The notes beneath the pieces were generated by a model, which was not told where the DNA came from, ran no database searches, and saw only the letters and a list, made by a program, of their open reading frames with translations. Below, piece after piece: positions 50,760 through 60,453 of a stretch of 64,000 bases of DNA. Source of the DNA: Gracilariopsis chorda. Taxonomy: Eukaryota > Rhodophyta > Florideophyceae > Gracilariales > Gracilariaceae. Both the position numbers and the translations under genes were made by a program. Positions within the stretch are counted from its first letter, which is position 1, and the number at the start of each line of letters is the position of its first letter. Location: the NCBI GenBank assembly GCA_003194525.1, contig NBIV01000281.1:1-64000 (forward strand). Direction: 5' to 3'.

Positions 50760-51833
50760 TCAAATCCATCGTTTCTTCTTGAAATAAAGCAACTGCAAAA
50801 CGACGAGCACAAGCACAACAATCCAGAAAGCCGCGTAACTCCATTTGCCCCGAAGTTCAGGTTGATACGAAAAATTCATACCTTCAATGCCAGCCAAAAA
50901 CGTCAACGGCACAAACATGGTCGTTACGACGGCAAGAGTCTGCATAGTTTCCTGCATGCGATTATTCTGAACGGCGAGCAAAACCTCTAACAAAGTATGA
51001 GCCCCTTCGCGAACGGAGGCAAGTGTATCGGCGCATTGGTGCAGGTGAATTCGCGCCGGAGATAACTGTGACGGTTGTTCGGCAGCATCTACTACGGATA
51101 AAGTGGCGCTGTATATTCGACGAAGTGAGGCTGCGGTTCGACGAATTCGCCAGACGGAATGGGCTACGATTGTAGGATCGGTTGATAGTAATGCGGAACG
51201 AGCTTCAAGTACATCCAACGCATCCAGGTTAGCCCGTGAAGCTGTCAAGAGTGCAGCGCAAGCACGCGCCAAAACAGCGTGCAGCGCGTCGTGAATGGAG
51301 CGTTGAGAAAGTGGGAAAAGAAGATGTACAGCTGAAGAACAGGTGATAAGCACGTCATGACGGTGTGCAATCAGTAGGATATGCGCTGAAGAAGCAGAGT
51401 TTGATACGCGGGGAATGGAAAGAAAGGCCAGCAGTGGGGGGTGATGACAAGTGCCAGACACGCCTGAACGCGGCGGAAAGGGCAGCTGATAATGGGATAA
51501 TAGCGGCTGCAACTGTTGCAAATGAACGTCTTGTAGGGCTAACCATAGCGGGGGGGACGGCGGACTGCACAGCAGCTGGGAAAGAGGTAGTGACGTTGTG
51601 TGGGGCCCTTCTTCGGAAAAGGAAGTGTGAAAGACGGACGGGTCGGAAGAGAGCGTCTGCAGGGCGGATGGAGGGACGCTCTTCTCGACGAGCCGCCGCG
51701 CCGACGACGACGACGGCGGCGGCGGCAGTAGCGGCGTTGTGTCGGAAAGCGTCATGCAAGCCATCATGGCCATCAGGTCGCATCTATCTCGTGTCGCAAG
51801 TGGGCAAGAAGAGAGCGCGGAGACCATCGCCAC
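50760..51833 (-). CDS. CorA-like magnesium/divalent-cation transporter
   Basis: A 357-residue frame ending in two close membrane segments (about residues 295-317 and 331-350) with the CorA signature GMN at about 318-320, in the context NNRMQETMQTLAVVTTMFVPLTFLAG just before it (written here in part: NNRMQETMQ, FVPLTFLAG). In CorA proteins the first helix lines a pentameric pore and the GMN loop selects hydrated Mg2+. The N-terminal soluble part, with a WLALQDVH segment and long helices, fits the CorA cytoplasmic domain. The C-terminus is basic (KKKRW). The start is uncertain: Met residues at 51833, 51827 and 51773 all precede the conserved part. The first lies only 29 bp after the upstream gene's stop, so a later start leaves more room for a promoter or 5' UTR. 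The membrane it resides in cannot be told from the sequence. Confidence 0.82.
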   Translation of the reverse strand: MAMVSALSSCPLATRDRCDLMAMMACMTLSDTTPLLPPPPSSSSARRLVEKSVPPSALQTLSSDPSVFHTSFSEEGPHTTSLPLSQLLCSPPSPPLWLALQDVHLQQLQPLLSHYQLPFPPRSGVSGTCHHPPLLAFLSIPRVSNSASSAHILLIAHRHDVLITCSSAVHLLFPLSQRSIHDALHAVLARACAALLTASRANLDALDVLEARSALLSTDPTIVAHSVWRIRRTAASLRRIYSATLSVVDAAEQPSQLSPARIHLHQCADTLASVREGAHTLLEVLLAVQNNRMQETMQTLAVVTTMFVPLTFLAGIEGMNFSYQPELRGKWSYAAFWIVVLVLVVLQLLYFKKKRWI

Positions 51834-51862
51834 GAGTGCAGCTGTGCGCGTGGGACACGTAG

Positions 51863-52884
51863 CTACGCAGCGGACAGAAAGAAGCGCAGCAGGTGACCCA
51901 GTCCGATGACGCCGATGACGACGCGCTGCTCATCGGCCACAAATACTCGTCTCCAGCCGTCGCGCAACTTGCCAATGACGGATCCAAGCGCTTCTTCCCG
52001 CGCGCACACCGCGCCTTGTTGCATAAACGCGCACACCTCACCCCCTATACCACCAGCAGCAGCGGCTGCACCCACCACTTCACCGTCCAGCACGCCCACC
52101 ACTCGACCGCCAGCCGTGACTGGTAGCGAGTCTAATCCGCGACTTATCATCACTCTGGCGGCGTCTTCAACGCGCATGCGCATGTCGGCGGTTACCAGGT
52201 CGGTGTATCGTCCCAATTGAAGGCTGCCTATGCTGTACCGTAGAAAGGGCGCATCGCGAAATCGAGGCTCCAAAAGTGCCAATAGACGCTCGGCGAACAA
52301 CCAGTGTAGAGCTTCGCTTCCGTGCATCACTGCCAGAGGCGGGGAGCCCGTTTGCGATAACAAGCGCGCTGCGTGGAGTTGAGCGGCGTCGGCTGAGACT
52401 GAAATAAATGGTTGTACAGCCGATTGTTGAACAAAGGTGTAGAGTGGACGGGATAATAGTTGAGAATCACATGCTACGTGAAGTGCGCTTGTCAATGTTA
52501 ACATTCCGCAAAGCGATCCGTTGTGCAAAACTGCCGCAGCTCTCACATCTGTTTTTTGTTTTTCACAACCACAACAAGGGGGCGGGCGGCTAGGGTCAGC
52601 ACAAGACAACTTCGCGGGCTGCCATGGATGTAGGGTGCTGGTGAGCGTGAAGACGTACCGTTTTCGCCAAGCGCGCGAAACGCGTGCTGCGTACAAATGT
52701 TGGCGTCGACGATGAGCACGCGCGAGTGGGCGGGAACCAACTCGTGAACGGCGTGCGAGGAGAGGTATTGGTGCAACTGCGAGCGCGCAGTGACTAGAAG
52801 CGCGTCGATATGCGGTGCGGGTGAAGTCGGTACGGAGTAGTGTGCCTCCACTTCCATGGCGTCTTCGCTTGTTTCGGTGGCCAT
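51863..52884 (-). CDS. AMPK/SnRK1 gamma subunit (SNF4-like), four CBS domains, one intron
   Basis: Exons 52659-52884 and 51863-52548 join over a 110-bp intron (GTACGT...AACAG, 52549-52658) to give 303 residues, close to yeast Snf4. The join restores a typical first CBS domain: HELVPAHSRVLIVDANICTQ, AFRALGEN, then DVRAAAVLHNGSLCGMLTL. CBS2 contains QPFISVSADAAQLHAARLL; CBS3 has the hallmark QLGRYTDLVTADMR and LDSLPVTAGGRVVGVLD; CBS4 ends RVFVADEQRVVIGVIGLG. In AMPK-type kinases this subunit binds AMP/ADP/ATP and relays energy status to the catalytic subunit. Start chosen at the Met of MATETSEDAMEVE; an in-frame Met at 52977 would add 31 residues without similarity. Its stop lies 29 bp before the first possible ATG of the CorA-like gene on the same strand. 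Other CBS-only proteins are a less likely reading. Confidence 0.78.
52549..52658 (-). other. intron of the AMPK-gamma-like gene
   Basis: GTACGT donor and AAAAAACAG acceptor on the minus strand; removal joins GAAAACG to ATGTGAGAG and recreates the CBS1 core Asp-Val-Arg-Ala-Ala. Confidence 0.8.
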
Positions 52885-53260
52885 GTCTCGACGGCGCGGC
52901 ACGGATGAAGAAGTCAACAAGCGCTGTTCAGTCTTTAGTTGCTCTCCGGGACGCTCCCAAGTGCAACTGCGCAGCACCCAGCTTCAACAAACAGCCGCCG
53001 GCTACCAAAGTTACATGGCAGGGCTAGCGGTCTATCCCTTTCTGCGATAGGTAGCCTGGCGCAAAGCTACCACACGTGGCTCATTGCGTCATAACACTAC
53101 ACATGCACACAAATCGTTTACCATGGTCACACGCTCGGCTCTTTACTTTAACACATATGTAAACCCACTACCATGTGTGATATGAAGCTACTACCAAAGA
53201 GCTAATTCTTCTTCCTAAACGCCCACACCTGCGTCCACCACAGCAAGCTCACAGAGCGCG
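52885..53260. promoter_or_regulatory. intergenic region, probable AMPK-gamma promoter and LSM14 3' region
   Basis: Only 376 bp separate the AMPK-gamma start from the stop of the next minus-strand gene. I see no clear TATA box or terminator. Confidence 0.4.
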
Positions 53261-54577
53261 TCACCTATCAGCACGACCTCGGCCTCTAAAACGACCACGA
53301 CGACCACGTCCCCTTCCCCGATGGCCTCTTCTTCCGCAAGTTATGGCCGCGTCGCCGAACGTTTCTAAGTCCGTCTGTCGTCTCTGTGCTGCATTCCGCT
53401 CTCCTCTCATGTCCTTTTCCGGCACCAGCTCGTCGAAGAAGCTCTTATTTCGGTCATACAACGGAGCTATCGGCGTCGATTCCGGACGTTCAAAGCGTTC
53501 ATTGTTGGTTTCAAAGTCAAAATCCTCCTCCGGGATATGTAGCGGCGTCGCCGTTCGTGAAGAGCGTCTACGACCTCGTCCGCGGCGCGATGCGGGGTGT
53601 CTGTGGTTGACGGCTCCCCCGTTTTCACGCGGCACGTTCGGTCGCGGCCCCCTTTGGACGTGGTCGGGCGCGTTCTGCTGTGACCGTCGGTGTGGGTGTG
53701 CGTCCATGAGTTTGTTGATGTCACTGTTGTCTCCGTTTGCGATTGATGCCCCCATGGTGTGCTTCGGTGAAACGTGTGCTACACCAGTTGAAGCTCGTTG
53801 CTGCGGTTGCTGCTGCGGCGGCGGCGGGGGCAGACTGGGTTGCAGTGCGGTGGACACGCCTTTCGACGCGCGTGGCGCTGAAGATGGTGGTGGCGCGGCG
53901 GGGGCGGGTGATGGATGGGCGGCGCGAACGGTGGGAGGCGGACCCCACGCGCGCGGCGTGGGACCGCGCACAGCTGGTGGAGGGCGCTTGTATTCCGTGG
54001 TGGTCGCAGCCACGTTCTGCCGACGCTGCTGGTGCTGTGGTGGTTGCTGCTGCTGTTGGAGCAGCGGCGGCGATGGGTGGAGGGGAGGGTTGTGCAGAGG
54101 CTTGTTCAGCGGCTTGGATAGCGGCTGCTTGAGGTGGTGACGCTGGTGCTGTTGTTGCTGGTGCAGCTGCAGCTGAACAGGTGGGGCAGCAACAGCAACA
54201 GCAGCAGCTGTTGCTGCTGCAGTGTTAGCAAGAGCAGGAGTAGTAGTAGGGGGAGGAGTGGTACTAGTGGCAGCAGGCGTGTCCAAGAAGTGCAAGTCTC
54301 GTATGTCCGGGCCGTGAAACACAATGTAGGAAAAGACGTGAGTGGACGGTTGCACGGGACCGCCTTCGCGGGGACGCCCCTCCGTGCCGTAGGAGCGAAC
54401 GTCCTTGAGCGCGACGGTGGAGGCGTTGGTATCGATGGTGTACAAGGTTCCCACATAGCGGATGGCCGATTTGGAGATGAGCGAGATTCTCGAGCCAACG
54501 TAGGGGGGCTGCGAAGCGGGCGAGGAGCGCGCCGCGGGCGCGGCGGCGGGCGGGCGCGGCGGTTGTTGTGTTGCCAT
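53261..54577 (-). CDS. LSM14/Scd6 (RAP55) family mRNA-decapping and translational-repression protein
   Basis: A 438-residue protein with the full family layout. The divergent Sm fold of LSM14 is at about residues 26-100 ([48 protein letters not shown]). A long Pro/Gln/Ala-rich low-complexity stretch with polyglutamine runs follows. The FDF motif [12 protein letters not shown] is at about 352-363, the FFD box [14 protein letters not shown] at about 374-387, the TFG box ([10 protein letters not shown]) ends near 408, and an RGR/RG-rich tail (about 415-438) closes the protein. In yeast and animals such proteins bind RNA and eIF4G/DDX6-type helicases and gather in P-bodies. The start is the Met of MATQQPPRP at 54577; the frame is open further upstream, but that stretch overlaps a GC-rich repeat and looks like promoter. 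It is divergent to the phosphofructokinase gene. Confidence 0.9.
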   Translation of the reverse strand: MATQQPPRPPAAAPAARSSPASQPPYVGSRISLISKSAIRYVGTLYTIDTNASTVALKDVRSYGTEGRPREGGPVQPSTHVFSYIVFHGPDIRDLHFLDTPAATSTTPPPTTTPALANTAAATAAAVAVAAPPVQLQLHQQQQHQRHHLKQPLSKPLNKPLHNPPLHPSPPLLQQQQQPPQHQQRRQNVAATTTEYKRPPPAVRGPTPRAWGPPPTVRAAHPSPAPAAPPPSSAPRASKGVSTALQPSLPPPPPQQQPQQRASTGVAHVSPKHTMGASIANGDNSDINKLMDAHPHRRSQQNAPDHVQRGPRPNVPRENGGAVNHRHPASRRGRGRRRSSRTATPLHIPEEDFDFETNNERFERPESTPIAPLYDRNKSFFDELVPEKDMRGERNAAQRRQTDLETFGDAAITCGRRGHRGRGRGRRGRFRGRGRADR

Positions 54578-55037
54578 TTCGCTGAGCGCGCGGGGGGCGG
54601 CTTTGGGCGGTTCCTCGGGCGTGGGTGGCGCTCGCTCGCGCGCGCTTTTGCAAGGGCGGCGCGGGAAGGGTGCGAAGCGCCACCGCGCCGTGTCCACGCG
54701 TGCAGCTGTCCGCGTGTGCAGCTGTCCGCGTGTGCAGCTGTCCACGCGTGCAGCGCGCGCGGCGGCGTGACCGGCGCGTGACCGGCGCATCTTGGCGTCG
54801 TTGCTTCTGCGCTTGGGGCGGCATCACGGCACGCGCTGTACTGCGTGGCGCCGCCTCCTGCGCGTCCGTTCCGCGCCGCGCACATTAGCGCCCCGCACGT
54901 CCCGTCGCAACCTCCGCCACCTTCTCGCGCTTGGCGTTCGCGCGAGCGCTTCTTCCTCCCCTCCGTCCCGTTATAACCTGCCGCCCTGCTTCCCCGTCAC
55001 CCTCACCGCCCTCAACCCCACCCCCTCCCCAACAACA
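54578..55037. promoter_or_regulatory. shared divergent promoter region (LSM14-like / phosphofructokinase)
   Basis: 460 bp between two divergent start codons. It is very GC-rich, holds a 16-bp tandem repeat, and ends in a C/T-rich run just before the phosphofructokinase ATG, as expected of a 5' UTR. Confidence 0.5.
54692..54754. repeat. 16-bp tandem repeat in the divergent promoter
   Basis: The unit GTGCAGCTGTCCGCGT is repeated nearly four times; each copy holds the palindrome CAGCTG. A second short repeat, GCGTGACCGGC, follows at about 54,765-54,787. Confidence 0.8.
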
Positions 55038-56781
55038 ATGTCTCGTCCGCCTACCCAGCATGCTCCCATTGTGCGTTCCAACACGCTCGAGGCAGTCTTT
55101 ATAGACCCCGATGACCCGCTTCAATCCCGTCAGGACCTCCCCAAGGTGATCAAACACGCCCGCGTCACTTACGATGACACCAGCACCCCCATCTCCTCAC
55201 CCCGTTTGGAGCGCTTTTCCAAAATCATCTTCCCCAGACCCAGTCACCCGTTACAGCCCGCGCGCATCTCAGAGTGGACCAATATCGGTTCCTTTCCATC
55301 CCCGCTGCAGAACAACCCCTCGCAGTTGAACTTGGGGCTCAGTTTCGTCGGCTCCAGGGAAACCATCTTGGTTGACATCATCTCGGACGCGGAGAACACC
55401 ACCATGAGTCGAGAATTGGTGCGCGCCGGACCGAGAAAGGAGCTCGCCTTTCACCCCTCAAATCAGGCGAGGCCGTGTATTGTCACCTGCGGAGGCTTGT
55501 GTCCGGGACTTAATTCCGTTATCAGGGAGCTTGTCATGACCCTCAAGAAGATGTACAGAGTGTCTCGAGTGGACGGTATTCCGTTTGGATACCGCGGCTT
55601 TTATAGCACGCACATGACCATCGCCGAGCTTACGGAGGAACGCGTCTGCGATATTCACCACGAGGGCGGATCCATCATCGGCTCGTCTCGCGGCGGCCAT
55701 GACACCAAGCGCATCTGCGACAGTATAGTCGCTATGGGATACAATCAGATCTTCATTATTGGCGGCGATGGAACGCATCGAGGCGCTGTTAAGATCTTTG
55801 AAGAGCTCAAGAGACGTCGTGTTATGGCTAGCGTGGTCGGCATTCCGAAGACCATTGACAATGATATCGCTCTTATCGATAAGAGTTTTGGATTTGACAC
55901 CGCTGTGGAAGAGGCGCAGCGTAGCATTAAATGCGCCAAGATTGAGGCGAAGAGCGCCATCAATGGCATTGGTCTGGTTAAGTTGATGGGCCGTCACTCC
56001 GGTCAGATTGCCATGTTTGCAACGCTTGCGTCTCGCGACGTGGACTGCTGCTTGATTCCAGAAGTGCACTTCGAACTTGACGGCAAGGCGGGCCTGTTTC
56101 AGTACATTGAGGATACGCTTCGGCGCAAGGGACACATGGTAATCGTCGTTGCGGAAGGAGCCGGCTTAGAACTCATTGAACGTGAAATTGAATCGTCCGA
56201 TTTTGATGAATCGGGTAATAAGAAGCTTTCCGATGTGGGACTGTGGTTGAAGACTCACATTGTGTCCGATTTCAGAATGCGAGGTCGTGAGATTAACCTC
56301 AAATTGATCGACCCTACTTATGAAATTCGTAGCGTCCCGGCCAACGCGAGCGATAACTTGCACTGTAGTTTGTTGGCGCAGTCTGCCGTGCACGGCGCCA
56401 TGCACGGCTTCTCGGGCTTTTCTGTGGGCATGATCAACACTCATTTCGTGCTGATTCCTATGGAAGAGATTTGTCGCCGCGGACGAACAAAAGGTACGTT
56501 GTTTTGGTTTTATTCGTTTTGCGAATGTACGCGATGCGAGTACTGACTGTTCTTGTTGTTTTGTAGTGGATGTGAAGAGCCGTATGTGGCATCGCGTGAT
56601 TGCTACCACGATGCAACCGAGCTTATCTGGGGAATCGAGCCATCACGGAGCGAGTATGCATGGACTGATTGAAGCGCTTGATGGATCACTGACGTTTAGA
56701 AATGCGAACAGCAATAGCGTGTTCAAGCCCGCATCACAACCTACAGTGTTTGAACCTGACGAAGATTCTGAGGACGAATAA
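55038..56781 (+). CDS. ATP-dependent 6-phosphofructokinase, plant-type (group III)
   Basis: Exons 55038-56493 and 56567-56781 join over a 73-bp intron (GTACGT...TTGTAG) into 556 residues; the join gives RTKVDVKSRMWHR. The enzyme transfers phosphate to fructose 6-phosphate, the committed step of glycolysis. Visible motifs: GGLCPGLNSVI (from about 152), the nucleotide site GGDGT at 242-246, the catalytic PKTIDND at 270-276, and MGRHSG at 317-322 for the sugar phosphate. Gly in GGDGT favours ATP, whereas PPi enzymes usually have Asp there; the Lys of PKTIDND occurs in both plant-type ATP enzymes and PPi enzymes. The start at 55038 (AACAATG) follows a pyrimidine-rich leader. An in-frame Met at 54792 would add 82 Arg/Ser-rich residues that could be read as a transit peptide, but they overlap the promoter repeats. 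The acidic C-terminus ends DEDSEDE. Confidence 0.9.
56494..56566 (+). other. intron of the phosphofructokinase gene
   Basis: GT-AG intron of 73 bp, T-rich near its 3' end (TTCTTGTTGTTTTGTAG). Splicing keeps the frame and restores conserved C-terminal residues of the family. Confidence 0.85.
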
Positions 56782-57341
56782 ACTGGCGAACAGGAAGGAT
56801 GGGAAACATGTACTTTTTTTTTGTGTAGACTTTAGTGGGGGCGGGGGGGGGGATGGGGGGGGGTGGGGGAAGGACATGAAACGACAAAAGTGTAGTGAAT
56901 GATAGAAACAATGAAGGTAACATGCGATGCAGAGATGCTGGGCTGCTTGATGAGAAGAGCGTATGCATGATTGTTGTATGAATAGCATTTTGTCGGCGAA
57001 GGTACGGCGACGGATTTAACTGGCTGACGTGATGTACATGCTCTACATGTATGTGCTGTGGCATGTATGGTCCATAACGCTTGCGTGGTTTTGTATTTGA
57101 TGACGACGGAGACGGGTGGGCGGGACAGGAAGTAGTAGTAGTACTGAGGCTACAGCCTTCAGAAGGCCCCCCCCCGTGTAGGAAAGCGCTCGCTGTTCCG
57201 CACACGCTCACGCGCATTCAAAACGTCGTGTCACGCCGCTTCCGCGCCGCTGTCACGCGCCGCCGACCGCCTCCGCGCCGCAACTCGCCGCTCCGCCATC
57301 ACAAAACGCCCCCATCACAGTCGCCATCAGCAGCGCCAGTC
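56782..57341. other. intergenic region with homopolymer G tract
   Basis: 560 bp between the phosphofructokinase stop and the next ATG. It holds a T8 run, a G-rich tract at 56836-56870 and a C9 run near 57,169. No gene was seen. Confidence 0.5.
56836..56870 (+). repeat. G-rich tract, possible G-quadruplex
   Basis: Several G runs of 5-10 bases broken by single C, AT and T, about 55 bp after the phosphofructokinase stop. It lies in the sense strand of the 3' region, and run lengths may contain sequencing error. Confidence 0.6.
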
Positions 57342-57827
57342 ATGCGTCTCGTCGTGCAGAAAGTGTCGCAGGCAGCCGTCACCTCCTCCGTCGAGGGCCA
57401 GCCCACCGTCACTTCCTCCATTCACACCGGCCTGTGCGTCCTGGTCGGCTTTGAAAGAACGGACACAGAGAGCGACCTGCACGCGTGCGTCAAGCAGTTG
57501 CTCAAGTTACGATTGTTCTCGGATGATACTCGAAACACCAAAAACTCTCTTTCCGTGGGACAGGCGGGCGCTGACTTGTTGCTCGTGTCCCAGTTCACTC
57601 TCAATTCCGTCTTGAAAAGCGGACGACCTAGCTTTCATCGCGCAATGCCCCCCTCCGACGCTTCCGCCATGTTTGACCGCTTCGTGCAGCTGTGTAAGCC
57701 CGTTGAAGAGGGCGGAGGAGTTGTTCGAAGTGGTGTGTTTGGCGCGTGGATGCAACTGCAGTTGGTTAACGAGGGCCCGTATACCGTCTGTCTAACCGCT
57801 ACAGATGGAAAATGTCAAGCTTGGTAA
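57342..57827 (+). CDS. DTD1: D-aminoacyl-tRNA deacylase (DTD)
   Basis: A 161-residue protein, the usual length of the family, starting MRLVVQKVSQAAVTS. It frees tRNA from wrongly attached D-amino acids (and glycine on tRNA-Ala), protecting translation. The catalytic-site motif SQFTL (about residues 84-88) is intact, followed by KSGRPSFHRAMPP. The second motif reads NEGPYT where the family has NxGPVT; the Gly-Pro pair that forms the cross-subunit chiral filter is kept. The start at 57342 was chosen because the homologous region begins right there; the frame stays open upstream, but that stretch is Arg/Pro-rich and has no similarity, though it could serve as a targeting peptide. It acts as a dimer, most likely in the cytosol. 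Confidence 0.92.
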   Translation: MRLVVQKVSQAAVTSSVEGQPTVTSSIHTGLCVLVGFERTDTESDLHACVKQLLKLRLFSDDTRNTKNSLSVGQAGADLLLVSQFTLNSVLKSGRPSFHRAMPPSDASAMFDRFVQLCKPVEEGGGVVRSGVFGAWMQLQLVNEGPYTVCLTATDGKCQAW

Positions 57828-58978
57828 TATTTTCTTTCCGTCACTCTCACGCGCATGTTCTTGCTACCGTTCTTTTTTTTTTTGGTTTCTTGTCGCATCA
57901 AAGGTTTGCTGCCGTCTTCGCTGCGTACCCTTGTTCCCGTGCGTACCACTCCGTAGCCGCGCACACTGATCATGCACTTCGCAATATCCATCTACGACTG
58001 CTGACCCACCGACGCCTGGATCTCAAGCTTGGGAACTTCGATAACCGCTCCAGTCCCTTCCCGTTCCCCATCTCTGATATACCGTCAGCGGCACATAAAG
58101 CCGGCCGCAGCCCCTGATAGCATCCCGCACTATCGTCTTCATGAACGCCCTCAACCCGGGAAAAAGTAAACTACTGTGTGGGATGATGCAAACCCCCACC
58201 CAGTCCCTCTCGTTGCCCCATCAACTTCAATGCAACTTAACTGTTTCGCTTCGTACCGTCTTGATCAAGATCCAAAAGCTCATCCCGATACCAGTACAAA
58301 GAGTCTCACGCGTGTAGCTGCTGTCTGTCCTTGCTCCCACTCCCTTTGTACCTTTTTGCTATTCCTACGACCATAATCACTCAGCAATCGTTTTTTCCTA
58401 ACCTCTTTTGAACTCTACGCTGAGTTGCAATTCCATCGCAAGTCCAACTCCTTTTCGCGCCTTGAAGAAAAGCTCACACACTTCTCGTCGTGTCTACTCT
58501 GATAGAGTCTTGGAAGGGCCAATACTCATGATGTCATGATGGATCAATTGATATGTACCACTCTCGAAACAAGGCGATACCTCAACGGTTTCATGGTCAT
58601 CGAGCTGCACCAGTTTTATTAATATCACATCTTGATACCAGGGGCACTGCATGGAACGCCACACTGCCAATCGGTTTTTGCCTTCGAATTTCTGTTTTTT
58701 GGAAGGGCTCGGCGAAAGCATTCCTGCAAAGCTTCATTCACTCGGTTAACTTTCAGGGCGGGCTACAAAGTCTTGGTACAAACTCTGCATGTCGGCACCT
58801 TGCGGTAGCGCGCTGGTTGTCTTCGTGCATTAGATTGCTAGCCTTTACTCCCAGTCCTATTACCGACCGCTTTGCGTAGCTTGCACATACAACATCCCGT
58901 AGCGATCATACCCAATCATTTTTTCAAACAGAAAGCACTGGTCTGGACAATAGGGGAACCGCATCTGAGACAAGCACG
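57828..58978. other. intergenic region, no gene recognised
   Basis: 1.15 kb with only short unrelated frames of about 60-110 codons. The sequence before the next gene is AT-richer (CCCAATCATTTTTTCAAAC) and probably holds its promoter. No tRNA or other RNA gene was seen. Confidence 0.5.
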
Positions 58979-60361
58979 ATGGCAGACGAGCAGGCTTCCG
59001 TAGCACAACACGTATCCGATCTAATCAAGCAAAACGAGATAGAAACCCGGCGAATTTTCGGACCTACTTCAGCTGAACAAATTCCCGACGATCCTAAGCT
59101 GCTTCATGTTCGGGAAACACTTCGAAACGACTTCAGCGTTTTCCACCCCAACAAAAGACCTCGGGCATCTTCAACTGAGCATGATGTTGTAGACGGAGGA
59201 AAGCACGCCCCTTCAATGCCAGAAAATGGTTCGAGTAAGGCTTTGGTCGTGTCCAAGGGGGAAGCACAAACAGACGGCACAGCGCAAGCTAATGGGAAAG
59301 CGTTGATTCCTGCACACAGCTTTGGTCATGCTCTACAGCTGAGAAGGAGTCGCGACGAAGCTCTAGATCAAGAGAGGCCTGTCTGGCATCCGCCCTGGCA
59401 GTCGTACAGAGTCATAAGCGGGCATCTGGGTTGGGTGAGATGCGTGGCGTTCGATGCGAGTAACGCTTGGTTTGCTACTGGCTCTGCTGATCGCACCGTC
59501 AAGATTTGGGATTCTGCGACGGGGCGACTGAAGTTGACATTGACAGGTCATGTTTCAACTGTGCGAGGAATCTCAATCTCGGGTAGACACCCATACATGT
59601 TTACTGTTGGAGAAGATAAAATGGTTAAGTGTTGGGATCTGGAACAAAACAAAGTGATTCGCAACTATCACGGCCACTTGTCTGGTGTTTATTGCGTTTC
59701 TTTACATCCGGTTCTCGACGTTTTAGTAACAGGCGGAAGAGATTCTACAGTCAGAGTCTGGGATGTCCGAACAAGGGCCCAAGTGTTTGTAATGGGCGGT
59801 CACAGAGATACAGTCAATTCTGTGCTGACTCAACCTGTTGATCCACAAGTGATCTCCGCGAGCGTTGACTCAACGATTCGAACGTGGGATCTGGCGGCGG
59901 GAAAGTGCTCTGCTACACTAACGAATCACAAGAAAGGTGTGCGAGCGTTGGCAGCTCATCCCCGCGAGTTCTCATTCGCGTCTGCATCGGCTGACAACAT
60001 AAAGACATGGGCTTTACCAGAAGGAATGCTCATGCGTAACTTTAGTGGAGCGCATGGCGGGAAATTGGTCAACGCGGTGGCTGTGAATGAAGACGGGGTG
60101 CTCGCGAGCGGTGCCGATGATGGTACAGTGGCATTTTGGGACTACAACTCCGCACATTGCTTCCAGAAGGCAAGGGGTGTTGTACAACCAGGAAGCTTGG
60201 AATGCGAAAACGGTATCTATGGATTGGCATTTGACAGGAGCGGAAGCCGACTGGTAACATGTGAAACAGACAAGACGGTTCGAATGTGGCGAGAAGACGA
60301 GGAAGCGACAGAAGAAACAAATCCGGTGGTTTGGCATCCGAGTAAACGAGATCGATACTGA
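58979..60361 (+). CDS. PLRG1: PLRG1/PRL1/Prp46 family WD40 protein of the Prp19 (NTC) spliceosome complex
   Basis: 460 residues, one exon. An N-terminal helical part (about 1-60, with [18 protein letters not shown]) leads through a low-complexity linker to [19 protein letters not shown], the family hallmark just before the propeller. Seven WD40 repeats follow from about 143 to 440, with clear GH...WD ends such as [40 protein letters not shown] and [10 protein letters not shown]. The C-terminus [11 protein letters not shown] and a basic KRDRY end also match the family. PLRG1/Prp46 joins the spliceosome at activation and contacts CDC5L/Cef1; the plant homologue PRL1 also acts in stress and sugar signalling. 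It is convergent with FCF1, the stops being 92 bp apart. The start is the only Met before the conserved part. Confidence 0.94.
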   Translation: MADEQASVAQHVSDLIKQNEIETRRIFGPTSAEQIPDDPKLLHVRETLRNDFSVFHPNKRPRASSTEHDVVDGGKHAPSMPENGSSKALVVSKGEAQTDGTAQANGKALIPAHSFGHALQLRRSRDEALDQERPVWHPPWQSYRVISGHLGWVRCVAFDASNAWFATGSADRTVKIWDSATGRLKLTLTGHVSTVRGISISGRHPYMFTVGEDKMVKCWDLEQNKVIRNYHGHLSGVYCVSLHPVLDVLVTGGRDSTVRVWDVRTRAQVFVMGGHRDTVNSVLTQPVDPQVISASVDSTIRTWDLAAGKCSATLTNHKKGVRALAAHPREFSFASASADNIKTWALPEGMLMRNFSGAHGGKLVNAVAVNEDGVLASGADDGTVAFWDYNSAHCFQKARGVVQPGSLECENGIYGLAFDRSGSRLVTCETDKTVRMWREDEEATEETNPVVWHPSKRDRY

Positions 60362-60453
60362 TCTGCCAAGCCATGATATCCGACAGCCCTTGCTATTATA
60401 CGTCGAACAGATGATGAGTTTACAAGGACGCGAATTGAGATATATCTGACAAT

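Noticed and set aside
53343-54140. 265-codon plus-strand frame opposite LSM14
   Set aside because: It is the antisense shadow of the GC-rich LSM14 frame: a Cys/Gly/Trp-rich protein with no motif, whereas the minus strand shows Sm, FDF, FFD and TFG motifs.
55458-56135. 225-codon minus-strand frame
   Set aside because: Antisense to the conserved phosphofructokinase core.
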